Positions 16,699 to 25,277 of a DNA stretch of 64,000 bases are shown here, piece by piece. The DNA lies in NCBI GenBank assembly GCA_019414205.1, contig DXML01000019.1:4400-68399 (forward strand), in the 5' to 3' direction. Source of the stretch: Collinsella sp. Lineage in GTDB: Bacteria; Actinomycetota; Coriobacteriia; Coriobacteriales; Coriobacteriaceae. Position numbers and translations under genes: made by a program. Within the stretch, counting starts at the first letter, position 1, and the number at the start of each line of letters is the position of its first letter. The notes under the pieces were generated by a model. The model worked only from the letters and a program-made list of their open reading frames with translations. It ran no database searches and was not told where the DNA came from.

Positions 16699-16879
16699 TG
16701 CGACGTGCAAAATTGAGAGTATTCAGCAAGGTAAAGATTTTTACCAGCTGGTTGAAGCAAAAAACAGCCCCCGTTTTGGCTCTGACGACGCTAAAACGGG
16801 GGCTGTTTTTTGCTTTTTCGTCTCTGAGGGGCATCCGGAACGGTGGAATTTGCAGAATACTCGCGATTTTGCACGTCGC
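16699..16879. repeat. Inverted repeat enclosing a bidirectional terminator
   Basis: CGACGTGCAAAATTGAGAGTATTC (16701-16724) and its inverted counterpart GAATACTCGCGATTTTGCACGTCG (16855-16878) are complementary except for two bases. The outer flanks (GGTACCCCC / GGGGGGGCCC) continue the pairing. The gene-free stretch 16527-16907 contains this repeat and the two hairpins and nothing else that I can see. Confidence 0.6.
16757..16813. terminator. Bidirectional rho-independent terminator
   Basis: GCAAAAAACAGCCCCCGTTTT and its complement AAAACGGGGGCTGTTTTTTGC form a perfect 21-bp stem with A/T tracts on both sides. It lies between the transaldolase gene and the convergent tex. Confidence 0.9.
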
Positions 16880-16907
16880 GTGAGGGGGGGGCCCTTGCTT
16901 TGGCGGT

Positions 16908-19055
16908 TTACTTCCCCTGCACCATGGTGAGGGAGATCTTTTTGCGGTCGCGATCGACCTTCTCGACCCACACCTTTACCGTGTCGCCGACGCGCACGAC
17001 ATCACTCGGGTGCTTGACGAAGCGGTTGGCCAGCTTGGAGATGTGTACGAGGCCGTCCTGGTGCACGCCCACGTCGACGAAGGCACCAAAGTCGACGACG
17101 TTGCGCACCGTGCCCTTGAGCTCCATGCCGGGCTCCAGGTCGTCGATGGAAAGTGCCGAGCAGCTAAAGACCACCTCGGGCGCGTCGTCGCGCGGGTCGC
17201 GACCGGGCTTCTTGAGCTCGTTGACAATGTCGATGAGCGTCAGGGTGCCGCAGTCCAGGTCGCTTGCCAGCGCCGAGATGCTGCCCAGACGGCGCTCAAT
17301 GTCGGGCACGCCGCCGCGGCTGAGCTCGCTGGCTTTAACGCCTGCGCGTTCCAGGACGGACGTGGCCACCTCGTAGCTCTCGGGGTGGACGCTTGTCGCG
17401 TCGAGCGGGTTCTTGCCACCGCTGATGCGCAGGAAGCCCGCGGCGTTGAGATATGTCTTGGGTCCCAGCTTGGGGACCTTCTTAAGCTGGCGGCGATCGG
17501 TAAAGGCGCCGTTTTCCTCGCGGTAGGCCACGATGTTTTTGGCCACGCTCGGCGTGATGCCCGACACGTAGCCCAGCAGGCTCGCACTCGCGGTGTTGAC
17601 GTCGACGCCCACGCGGTTGACGACGTCCTCCACCACGTGGCCCAGGGTGCGTGAAAGCTCGGCCTGGTCAAGGTCGTGCTGGTACTGGCCAACGCCGATG
17701 GACTGGGGCGGAATCTTGACGAGCTCTGCCAGCGGGTCTTGCAGGCGACGGCCCAGGCTCATGGCGCCGCGCACGGTGACGTCCAGGTCGGGGTATTCCT
17801 GGCTGGCGAGCTCGGAGGCGGAGTACACCGACGCGCCGGCCTCGTTGACGATGGTGTATCGCAGCCCAGGCGCCTGCTCGGCGATGAACTCCGAGACGAC
17901 TTCCTCGGTCTCACGGCTGGCGGTGCCGTTGCCGATGACGATGGTGTTGACGTCGTCCTTCTTGACGAGGCGGGCGAGCTCGCGCTTAGTGCCGGCGACG
18001 TCGTGGCGCGGTTTGGTGGGGTAGACCACGCCGTGGTCGAGCAGCTTGCCGGTCTCGTCCATGACGGCGACCTTGCAGCCGGTGCGGTAGCCCGGGTCGA
18101 GCGCGAGCACGCGGGCGCCTCGCACGGGGCGTGCCGAGAGCAGACCCTCGAGATTCTTGGCAAAGACGTTGATGGCCTCGGTCTGGGCGCGAACGGTGAG
18201 TTTGGCGCGGGCCTCGCGCTCCAGCGAGGGGGCCATGAGGCGCTTGTAGCCGTCGGCGATGGCGGCATCGAAGATGGGAGCAAACACGCCCTGACGGCGG
18301 GGCCAACGGCTGCCGAGGCGTGCCGTGGCGGCAGCGCCGTCGACGTTTACGCGCACGCGGAGCTTGCCCTCGCGTTCACCGCGGTCGATAGCCAGCACGC
18401 GGTGGTTGGGTATACGGCGCAGTGGCTCATCATAGCTGTAGTACGGCTCATAGGGGGTCTTCTCGGTGGGATCGGTGGCCTCGACGACGATATCGGCGGT
18501 GTTTTGCGTAAAGGCGCGCAGGTCGGCGACGTTCTCAGGGTCTTCGGCCACCGTCTCGGCAAAGATGTCGGCGGCGCCGGCGAGCGCCTTCTCGGGCGTG
18601 TCGAAGCCGGCTTCCTCGTTGACGTATGCCGCGGCGGCGTCGAGTGCGCTGCCCTTGGCGGAAGCCTGCATGATGATCATGTTGGCAAGCGGCTCCAGGC
18701 CTGCCTCGCGGGCCTTCTGCGCGCGGGTCATGCGCTTTTTGCGGTAGGGCTTGTAGAGGTCCTCGACACGCTGGAGCTGCGTGGCCTCGCGAATCTGCTG
18801 CTCGAGCTCGGGCGTGAGTTTGCCCTGGGCGTCGATGAGCAGAATGACGTCCTCTTTGCGCTGTTCAAGATTGCGCAGGTAGGACAGGCGCTCGTCGAGT
18901 GCGCGCAGGGCGACGTCGTCCATGCCGCCCGTGGCTTCCTTGCGGTAGCGCGAGATAAAGGGGATGGTGTTGCCCTCGTCGATGAGCTTGACGGCCGCCT
19001 CGATGTTGTCAGCCTTAAGGTTGAGCTCGTGGGCGAGCTGGGCGATAAGATCCAT
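16908..19055 (-). CDS. Tex-family S1 RNA-binding protein
   Basis: 715 residues with the full Tex order: N-terminal helical domain (ISRYRKEATGG), YqgF-like domain (RVLALDPGYRTGCKVAVMD), helix-hairpin-helix segments (SVAKNIVAYREENG) and a C-terminal S1 domain (GTVRNVVDFGAFVDVG). Tex proteins bind nucleic acid and affect transcription and stress tolerance. The ATG at 19055 has AAGGAG 4-5 bases upstream; an open extension to 19142 enters the upstream repeat and is not used. Convergent with the transaldolase gene. Confidence 0.93.
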   Translation of the reverse strand: MDLIAQLAHELNLKADNIEAAVKLIDEGNTIPFISRYRKEATGGMDDVALRALDERLSYLRNLEQRKEDVILLIDAQGKLTPELEQQIREATQLQRVEDLYKPYRKKRMTRAQKAREAGLEPLANMIIMQASAKGSALDAAAAYVNEEAGFDTPEKALAGAADIFAETVAEDPENVADLRAFTQNTADIVVEATDPTEKTPYEPYYSYDEPLRRIPNHRVLAIDRGEREGKLRVRVNVDGAAATARLGSRWPRRQGVFAPIFDAAIADGYKRLMAPSLEREARAKLTVRAQTEAINVFAKNLEGLLSARPVRGARVLALDPGYRTGCKVAVMDETGKLLDHGVVYPTKPRHDVAGTKRELARLVKKDDVNTIVIGNGTASRETEEVVSEFIAEQAPGLRYTIVNEAGASVYSASELASQEYPDLDVTVRGAMSLGRRLQDPLAELVKIPPQSIGVGQYQHDLDQAELSRTLGHVVEDVVNRVGVDVNTASASLLGYVSGITPSVAKNIVAYREENGAFTDRRQLKKVPKLGPKTYLNAAGFLRISGGKNPLDATSVHPESYEVATSVLERAGVKASELSRGGVPDIERRLGSISALASDLDCGTLTLIDIVNELKKPGRDPRDDAPEVVFSCSALSIDDLEPGMELKGTVRNVVDFGAFVDVGVHQDGLVHISKLANRFVKHPSDVVRVGDTVKVWVEKVDRDRKKISLTMVQGK

Positions 19056-19422
19056 GGGACTCCTTGCGTTTGAGGTGCGTTTGCAGCACAGAGCTACCAA
19101 GGATACCACCCGTCCTAAAAGACTGTTTTGGGGCCGCGCCACGAAAATGACCTATCTACTACGTTTAAACCGTATGGGTCGACCATGCCTGGTTTTACCG
19201 AAAATCAGCAAGCCGTTTACCTGCGGTTTTTATTTCGCGAAATTTGGCATGGTTGAGGGCGATCGGTTAAACGTAGTAGATAGGCGCATTTCGTGGCGAA
19301 CGAATCAAGCCGAGGTGCAAAATAGCCCCCGTCCTAGAAAAATCATCTGGTAGAGTTGACCCCGCATGATTTACAAGACGCTATGCGCCACCTACTCTTT
19401 TGTCATTTAGGGGATTGAACTC
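19056..19422. repeat. Gene-free divergent region with a ~160-bp palindromic element
   Basis: Arms 19137-19172 and 19264-19298 are complementary over some 33 of 36 positions (TGACCTATCTACTACGTTTAA with an opposite TTAAACGTAGTAGATAGG...). Inside, CCATGCC pairs with GGCATGG. The 9-mer CCCGTCCTA occurs at 19109-19117 and again at 19328-19336, flanking the structure. Promoters for tex and for the cyclase gene must also lie here. No gene seen. Confidence 0.65.
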
Positions 19423-20514
19423 GTGAATACTTCTGTCGCCAAGAAGGCCAGCCAGGCGGTGCGCCTGCTCATGATGGTGCTCACGGCAGTTCTCATCTTC
19501 TTCTTCATCAATGTCATGCTGCTCGTCTCCGATATCCAGGGCACGGCGCGCGTGGTCAACTACGCCGGTCTGGTGCGCGGTACCACGCAGCGAATCGTTA
19601 AGCTCGAGGATGCGGGCCAGCCTCAAGATGACCTGCTCAAAGCCGTGGATTCATACATCAACGGTTTGCGTTACGGAAGTGACGACCTCAACCTCGTCCG
19701 TCTCGACGACGATGAGTATCAGGCAAAGATGACCGAGCTTGCAAACTATTTTGATGAGCTTTGCGCCGAGATCGTCCGCGTGCGCGAAGTCGGCTACGAG
19801 AACACTGACATTATCGCCATGAGCGAGGAGTTCTTTGGCATTTGCGACGATGCTACGCGACTCGCAGAGGACTACTCTCAGGAGAAGGCGTCGGCGCTCA
19901 ACTATCTCGAGGGCCTGGTGATCATCGACATCATGGGCTTGGTGACGACCTTTGCGGTCGAGCTTGTTCGCGCGGTGCGAACTGCCGCGCTCAATCGCGA
20001 ACTGCAGAGCAAAGTCTATCTCGACGAAGCCACGGGACTGCCCAACAAGAACAAGTGCGAGGAGATCTTGGGGCAGGAGCAGCCCGTTTCCGCTGAAGCG
20101 CCCGTTGCGCTGTGCGTCTTCGATCTTAACAATCTGCATACGGTCAATAACACCTTTGGCCACGAGAAGGGTGACGAATACATCCGTTCTTTTGCCCGGC
20201 AGCTGGGGCGCGTAGCGTCAGAGACCTGCTTTGTGGGCCGCGACGGCGGCGATGAGTTTATCGCGGTGCTGTGGGATGCCGATCGAGCTGCCGTGGAGTC
20301 CTGTCTCGCTCGGGTTCGTGCGAACGTGAACGAGTATTCCGAGGCTCACCCCGACATGCCTATTAGCTATGCGGTGGGTTATGCGCTTTCCAGTGATTTT
20401 GATGAACCGCCTACGATGCGCGAGCTCTTTTCCCAGGCCGACAAGAACATGTACGTCGATAAGAACCGTGTAAAGACAGCTGAGGCAGCCGGACTGCAAC
20501 GCGAGGAACGGTAA
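19423..20514 (+). CDS. Membrane diguanylate cyclase (GGDEF)
   Basis: 363 residues: helix 1 (about 14-36), a periplasm-side four-helix region resembling the PilJ-type sensor (VVNYAGLVRGTTQRIVKLE), helix 2 (about 163-180) and a GGDEF domain. GRDGGDEF (272-279) is intact and LDEATGLPN marks the domain start, so cyclic di-GMP synthesis is plausible. I see no RxxD inhibitory site at the expected position. The GTG at 19423 follows GGGG. It is monocistronic, ending in a strong terminator. Confidence 0.85.
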   Translation: MNTSVAKKASQAVRLLMMVLTAVLIFFFINVMLLVSDIQGTARVVNYAGLVRGTTQRIVKLEDAGQPQDDLLKAVDSYINGLRYGSDDLNLVRLDDDEYQAKMTELANYFDELCAEIVRVREVGYENTDIIAMSEEFFGICDDATRLAEDYSQEKASALNYLEGLVIIDIMGLVTTFAVELVRAVRTAALNRELQSKVYLDEATGLPNKNKCEEILGQEQPVSAEAPVALCVFDLNNLHTVNNTFGHEKGDEYIRSFARQLGRVASETCFVGRDGGDEFIAVLWDADRAAVESCLARVRANVNEYSEAHPDMPISYAVGYALSSDFDEPPTMRELFSQADKNMYVDKNRVKTAEAAGLQREER

Positions 20515-20539
20515 GCTTGTAACAACAGAGGGCATAGAA

Positions 20540-20573
20540 AAGCCTCCGCAGCTCGTGTGTGCTGCGGAGGCTT
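20540..20573 (+). terminator. Rho-independent terminator
   Basis: AAGCCTCCGCAG and CTGCGGAGGCTT form a perfect 12-bp stem 25 bp after the cyclase stop. Confidence 0.85.
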
Positions 20574-20611
20574 TATTCGTTGCGGCGCATTGTGTTTGGG
20601 TCGTTGAGATG

Positions 20612-20680
20612 AGTCGATTTGCCCCGAAAGAGGAGGGCATTGACCTTAGGGTCATGCCCGACGAATGAGCGACAAATCGG
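20612..20680 (-). terminator. Structured 3' region of the ABC gene, possible distant copy of the dispersed element
   Basis: On the minus strand, immediately past the ABC exporter stop, an outer stem (CGATTTG with CAAATCG) encloses GGGCATGACC-CTAA-GGTCAATGCCC (20635-20659). The inner hairpin closely matches GGGCATGACC-AGAA-GGTCAATGCCC of the element at 59366. Confidence 0.45.
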
Positions 20681-20698
20681 CCATCTCGGCGGGCCGAA

Positions 20699-22618
20699 CT
20701 ACTCCAGCTCAAACGCTCCGGTATAGAGCTGGTAGTAATACCCGCGCTTGGCGATCAGCTCGTCGTGGTTGCCGCGCTCGATAATGCGGCCGTGGTCCAG
20801 GCAGATGATCGCGTCGGAGTTGCGCACGGTGGACAGGCGGTGCGCGATGACAAACGTCGTGCGGCCTTCCATGAGCTTGTCCATGCCGGCCTGCACGATA
20901 GCCTCGGTGCGGGTGTCGATGCTCGATGTGGCCTCGTCCAGGATCATCGCCGGCGGATCGGCAACAGCGGCGCGTGCGATCGAAATCAGCTGGCGCTGCC
21001 CCTGCGACAGCTGGGCGCCGTTGCCGGTGAGCATGGTGTCGTAGCCGTCAGGCAGGCGGGTGATAAAGTCGTCCGCGCCCGCGAGCTTGGCCGCCGCGAT
21101 GCACTCCTCGTCGGTAGCGTCCAGGTTGCCGTAGCGGATGTTATCCATCACGGAGCCGGTGAACAGGTTCACGTCCTGCAGCACGACGCCCAGCGAGTGG
21201 CGCAGATCGGCCTTGCGAATCTTGTTGACGTTGATGCCGTCGTAGCGGATCTTGCCATCGGCGATGTCATAGAAGCGGTTGATGAGGTTGGTGATGGTCG
21301 TCTTGCCGGCACCGGTGGCGCCGACAAACGCGACCTTCTGGCCCGGCTTGGCAAACACGGACACGCCGTGCAGCACCTCGTGGTCGGGCGTGTAGCCAAA
21401 GTCGACGTTGTCCATGACCAGGTCGCCGCGCAGCGGTACGTACTCGATCTCGCCGGTTGCGCGGTGCGGATGTTTCCACGCCCACATGCCGGTGTGGTGG
21501 TCGGCCTCCTCGAGCTGCCAGGTATCGGGGTTGACCTGCGCGTTGACGAGCGTCACATAGCCTTCGTCGGTCTCGGGCTTCTCGTCGATGAGCTCAAAGA
21601 TGCGGTCGGCGCCGGCGAGGCCCATGACCACGGCGTTGATCTGCTGCGAGATCTGGCCGATCTGTCCGCAGAACTGCTTGGTCATGTTGAGGAACGGCAC
21701 CACGACGGCGATGGACAGCGCCATGCCCGAGATGCTCAGATTGGGCACGCCCAGCGCCAGGAAAATGCCGCCTGCCAGTGCGACCAGCACGTAGAGCAGG
21801 TTGCCCAGGTTCATAAGGATAGGCATGAGGATGTTGGCGTACATGTTGGCCTTCTGCGAGACCTCGAAGAGCTTTTCGTTGCGCTCGTCAAAATCGGCCT
21901 CGGCGGCAGACTCGTGGCAGAATGCCTTGACGACCTTCTGGCCGTTCATGACTTCCTCGATATGGCCCTCGACCACGCCGAGTTCGGTCTGCTGCGCAAT
22001 GAAGAAGCGCGCGGAGTTGGAGCCGAGCAGCTTGGTCATAAAGGTCATAAAGACGACGCCGGCCACAATGACCAGGCACATCCACACACTGTAGTACAGC
22101 ATGATAAAGAACACCGTGACGATGACGATGGTCGTCATGAGCAGGTTGGGCAGCGACTGGCTGATCATCTGGCGCAGCGTGTCGATGTCGTTGGTGTAGT
22201 GGCTCATGATGTCGCCGCGCTGGTGCGTGTCGAAGTAGCGAATCGGCAGGTCCTGCATACGGTTGAACATCTTCTCGCGCAGCTTCTCGAGCGAGCCCTG
22301 CGTGACGATGGCCATGGCGCGGTTCCAGAAGAGCGAAGACAGGATGCCGACGCCGTAGATGCAGGCGAGGGTGGTCACAAGCTGCAGAATCTTGGGCTGT
22401 GCGGCTTCCCAATCGCCCGACTGCCACGATTCGCTAATAATCTGCAGAGCGCTCTGAAGGAAGGTCGCACCGATGGAGTTGATGATGGCGCAGAGCACCA
22501 CGCCGACAACGACGAGGGGCAAAAGCACGGGGTAGAAGCCAAAGAGCGTCTTGATGAGGCGCGACATGGTGCCGCCCTTGCGGTTGAGTGCGCGCTCGGC
22601 GGTCGTTGCCTTACTCAT
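20699..22618 (-). CDS. ABC exporter half-transporter with a consensus ATPase site
   Basis: 639 residues: a six-helix type I exporter membrane domain followed by an ATPase with Walker A GATGAGKTT, signature LSQGQ and Walker B AMILDEATSSID carrying the catalytic Glu. An insertion of about 60 residues between the membrane domain and the ATPase (VNAQVNPDTWQLEEADHH...) is unusual in length. Its ATG overlaps the end of the preceding ABC gene by 8 bp, so the two are translated together and probably form a heterodimer. Substrate unknown; the MarR gene upstream suggests a drug or toxic metabolite. Confidence 0.92.
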   Translation of the reverse strand: MSKATTAERALNRKGGTMSRLIKTLFGFYPVLLPLVVVGVVLCAIINSIGATFLQSALQIISESWQSGDWEAAQPKILQLVTTLACIYGVGILSSLFWNRAMAIVTQGSLEKLREKMFNRMQDLPIRYFDTHQRGDIMSHYTNDIDTLRQMISQSLPNLLMTTIVIVTVFFIMLYYSVWMCLVIVAGVVFMTFMTKLLGSNSARFFIAQQTELGVVEGHIEEVMNGQKVVKAFCHESAAEADFDERNEKLFEVSQKANMYANILMPILMNLGNLLYVLVALAGGIFLALGVPNLSISGMALSIAVVVPFLNMTKQFCGQIGQISQQINAVVMGLAGADRIFELIDEKPETDEGYVTLVNAQVNPDTWQLEEADHHTGMWAWKHPHRATGEIEYVPLRGDLVMDNVDFGYTPDHEVLHGVSVFAKPGQKVAFVGATGAGKTTITNLINRFYDIADGKIRYDGINVNKIRKADLRHSLGVVLQDVNLFTGSVMDNIRYGNLDATDEECIAAAKLAGADDFITRLPDGYDTMLTGNGAQLSQGQRQLISIARAAVADPPAMILDEATSSIDTRTEAIVQAGMDKLMEGRTTFVIAHRLSTVRNSDAIICLDHGRIIERGNHDELIAKRGYYYQLYTGAFELE

Positions 22619-24455
22619 GTGCCTCGCCTCCTTCCTGGGTCTGAGCTTGTGTTGCGGTCATGTCGGTGTTGTCTGCCGCCGTGTTCGCGTCGCCAGAGAC
22701 GTCGTCGGCGTCTTGCGTACCTTCGGCAGACATCTTGTTTTGCGAGGTAAAGGTCTCGCGGTAGATCTCGCTCGTCTTGAGCAGCTCTTCGTGGTTGCCG
22801 ATCTGTGCGATGCGGCCGCCCTCCATGACAATGATGCGGTCTGCGTCCTGCACGGAACTGATGCGCTGGGCGATGATGAGCTTGGTCGTGTTGGGCAGAT
22901 AGCTTGCCAGACCTGCGCGAATCTTGGCGTCGGTCTTGGTGTCGACGGCGCTGGTGGAGTCGTCCAGGATCAAGATCTTGGGGCGACGCAACAGGGCGCG
23001 TGCAATGCACAGGCGCTGCTTCTGACCGCCCGAAACATTGGAGCCGCCCTGTTCGATCCAGGTGTCGTAGCCCTTGGGGAAACCGTCGACAAATTCGTCG
23101 GCGCAGGCCAGATGCGCTGCCTCGCGGACTTCCTCGTCGGTGGCGTTCGGGTCGCCCCAACGCAGGTTCTCGGCGATGGTGCCGCTAAACAGCACGTTTT
23201 TCTGCAGCACCATGGCGACCTGGTGACGCAGCGTGTCCAGGTCGTAGTCGCGCACGTCCACGCCGCCCACGCGCACAGCGCCTTCGGTGGCGTCGTACAG
23301 GCGGGCGATGAGGTTGACGAGCGTGGACTTGGCCGAGCCGGTGCCGCCGATGATGCCGATGGTCTCGCCGCTCGTAATGTGCAGGTCGATGTCATCGAGC
23401 GCCTGGCGCTTCGCATGCTTGGAATACTTAAAGCTCACGTGGTCAAAGTCGATGGAACCGTCGGCAACCTCGAGCACGGGCTCGGCAGGATCGGCGATCG
23501 TGGGCTCGGCGGCCAGCACCTCGGCAATGCGGTGTGCCGATTCGTCGGCCATGGTCACCATGACAAAGATCATCGACAGCTGCATCAGGCTCATGAGAAT
23601 CTGGAAACCATAGGTAAAGGTCGAGGAGAGCTGGCCCACGTCGAATAGCGTGCCCTGGCTCGTGATGATGAGCTTGGAGCCCAGGTAGATGATGACGACA
23701 AACGCGCCGTTGACGCAGATGTTCATCATGGGGTTGTTAAAGGCGAGCAGCTTCTCGGCGCGGGTGAAGTCCATCTGGACGTCGCGCGCGGCGGTCGCGA
23801 ACTTCTCCTTCTCAAAGTCTTCGCGCACATAGCTCTTGACCACGCGCATGCCGGTGACGTTTTCCTCGACGGACTCGTTAAGGGCATCGTACTTGTGGAA
23901 CACGCGCGAGAAGATGGGGCGCACCTTAAAGATGATAAAGAACAGTCCAAAGCCCAGCAGCGGAATGATGACCAGGTAGACCATGGCGACGCTGCCGCCC
24001 ATGATAAACGCCATGGTAAAGGCGAAGATCAATACCAGCGGCGCGCGCACGGCGATACGGATGATCATCATAAAGGCCTGCTGCACGTTGTTGATATCGG
24101 TGGTCAGGCGCGTGACGAGCGAGGAGCTCGAGAACTCATCGATGTTGGCAAAGCTGAACGTCTGGATCTTGTAGAACAGGTCGTGACGCAGGTTCTTGGC
24201 GAACCCGCAGCTCGCATGGCTGCAGGTGACGCCGGCCGCGGCGCCAAAAGCAAGCGACGTCAGCGCGATGAGCACCAAAAAGCCTGCGGTGGGAAGCATC
24301 TCGGCTACGGTGGCGCCGTCTTTGATGGCGTCGATCAGGTTGGCGGTGATAAATGGAATCAGCATCTCGCAGAGCACCTCGCCAAGCACGAGCAACGGCG
24401 TGGCAACGGTGACTTTCATATAGTCGCGGATGCTTCCCATGAGGGTTTTAATCAT
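22611..24455 (-). CDS. ABC exporter half-transporter with a degenerate ATPase site
   Basis: 614 residues: six membrane helices and an ATPase with Walker A GGTGSAKST, signature VSGGQ and Walker B ILILDDSTSAVD, in which Asp replaces the catalytic Glu. This is the usual mark of the non-consensus half of heterodimeric exporters such as TM287/288. The C-terminal tail (about 35 residues) is rich in Asp, Ala and Thr. The start overlaps the MarR gene by 8 bp and follows GGGAGG. Partner: the half at 20699. Confidence 0.92.
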   Translation of the reverse strand: MIKTLMGSIRDYMKVTVATPLLVLGEVLCEMLIPFITANLIDAIKDGATVAEMLPTAGFLVLIALTSLAFGAAAGVTCSHASCGFAKNLRHDLFYKIQTFSFANIDEFSSSSLVTRLTTDINNVQQAFMMIIRIAVRAPLVLIFAFTMAFIMGGSVAMVYLVIIPLLGFGLFFIIFKVRPIFSRVFHKYDALNESVEENVTGMRVVKSYVREDFEKEKFATAARDVQMDFTRAEKLLAFNNPMMNICVNGAFVVIIYLGSKLIITSQGTLFDVGQLSSTFTYGFQILMSLMQLSMIFVMVTMADESAHRIAEVLAAEPTIADPAEPVLEVADGSIDFDHVSFKYSKHAKRQALDDIDLHITSGETIGIIGGTGSAKSTLVNLIARLYDATEGAVRVGGVDVRDYDLDTLRHQVAMVLQKNVLFSGTIAENLRWGDPNATDEEVREAAHLACADEFVDGFPKGYDTWIEQGGSNVSGGQKQRLCIARALLRRPKILILDDSTSAVDTKTDAKIRAGLASYLPNTTKLIIAQRISSVQDADRIIVMEGGRIAQIGNHEELLKTSEIYRETFTSQNKMSAEGTQDADDVSGDANTAADNTDMTATQAQTQEGGEAHE

Positions 24456-24951
24456 CCAGTTCCTCCCAGGTTACGCGGATTTTATCGAGCATTTCGGCGA
24501 GGTCCTCGCGCTCGTCGTGGGTGAGCGCGCTAAAGGCCCGTTCTCTAAAGCGGATGCGGGCTGCCTGGTCGATGCGGGCGTTTTCCCGGCCGGTTTCGGT
24601 CAGGCGAATGGTGAGCTGCCGTCGATCCTTGGGGTTACGGCTGCGCTCGATGAGGCCGTTGAGCTCGAGCTTGGACAGGATCTCGGAAAGCGACCCCGGC
24701 TTGAGGTCAAAGTGCATGCCGAGTTCCTGCTGAGACATCTCGCCGCCGGGCTGCTTGGCCAGCAGGCAGATGATGGGCGCCTTGCCGGACACGCCTCCGC
24801 CATGAAAATGCATGTAATGGCCGCAAAAGCCTAGGCCGCTCAGGATGCGCTTGGCGAGTTTGTCTTCGGCGCTGACCGCTTCGGGTATGTCTACCGGTTG
24901 CGACGGGTCACCGCCGGGCTCATGCGGAAGGACGAGTGGTTCAACACACAT
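24448..24951 (-). CDS. MarR-family transcriptional regulator of the ABC exporter operon
   Basis: 167 residues with a winged-helix domain: MSQQELGMHFDLKPGSLSEILSKLELNGLIERSRN is the recognition region and PKDRRQLTIRLTETG the wing. A 50-residue N-terminal extension precedes it. First gene of a marR-ABC-ABC operon with 8-bp overlaps, so it very likely regulates that operon. The AAGGGA motif is about 13 bases from the ATG, a long spacing; a downstream start is possible. Confidence 0.85.
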   Translation of the reverse strand: MCVEPLVLPHEPGGDPSQPVDIPEAVSAEDKLAKRILSGLGFCGHYMHFHGGGVSGKAPIICLLAKQPGGEMSQQELGMHFDLKPGSLSEILSKLELNGLIERSRNPKDRRQLTIRLTETGRENARIDQAARIRFRERAFSALTHDEREDLAEMLDKIRVTWEELDD

Positions 24952-24975
24952 ATCTAAGCTTCGCTCCCTTCTTTA

Positions 24976-25005
24976 GTTAGGTAGTTGAATTGTTTTGTGC
25001 CTAAC
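24976..25005 (-). promoter_or_regulatory. Candidate MarR operator / promoter
   Basis: GTTAGG and CCTAAC form an inverted repeat separated by 18 bp, 25 bp upstream of the marR start, inside an AT-rich patch that is the natural place for the operon promoter. Confidence 0.35.
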
Positions 25006-25059
25006 CAATTTAGGAGCACGGTAAATAAATGTCAAGGTACCAAACTTATTATGTTCGAG

Positions 25060-25136
25060 CGGCACTTAGGGACGTTCCTTATGTGCCGGCATTTGGGGAC
25101 ACTCCTTGTGTCGACTAGTCATTTAAGAACGTCCCC
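25060..25136. repeat. Degenerate GGGAC-type hairpins
   Basis: CGGCAC ... GTGCCG (25060-25088) encloses TTAGGGACGTTCCTTAT; a second related segment (GGGGACACTCCTTGTGTCG) and GAACGTCCCC follow. They resemble decayed members of the stop-adjacent hairpin family. The rest of 24952-25277 holds only the two divergent promoter regions. Confidence 0.4.
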
Positions 25137-25277
25137 AACGACTAACTTTCTCCTTCCCGTAACCTTTCCGCAACAATTCGTCCTCTGCGGTGCCAGCGCC
25201 CGTTCACAACGTCCCCTGCGCTACACTTAGTCGCACTGTGGCGCTGCCGCGCCGCACCCGAAACAAGGGAGACCCTC

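Noticed and set aside
20765..22750. A 661-codon plus-strand open frame
   Set aside because: Antisense to the consensus ABC half-transporter; no motif.
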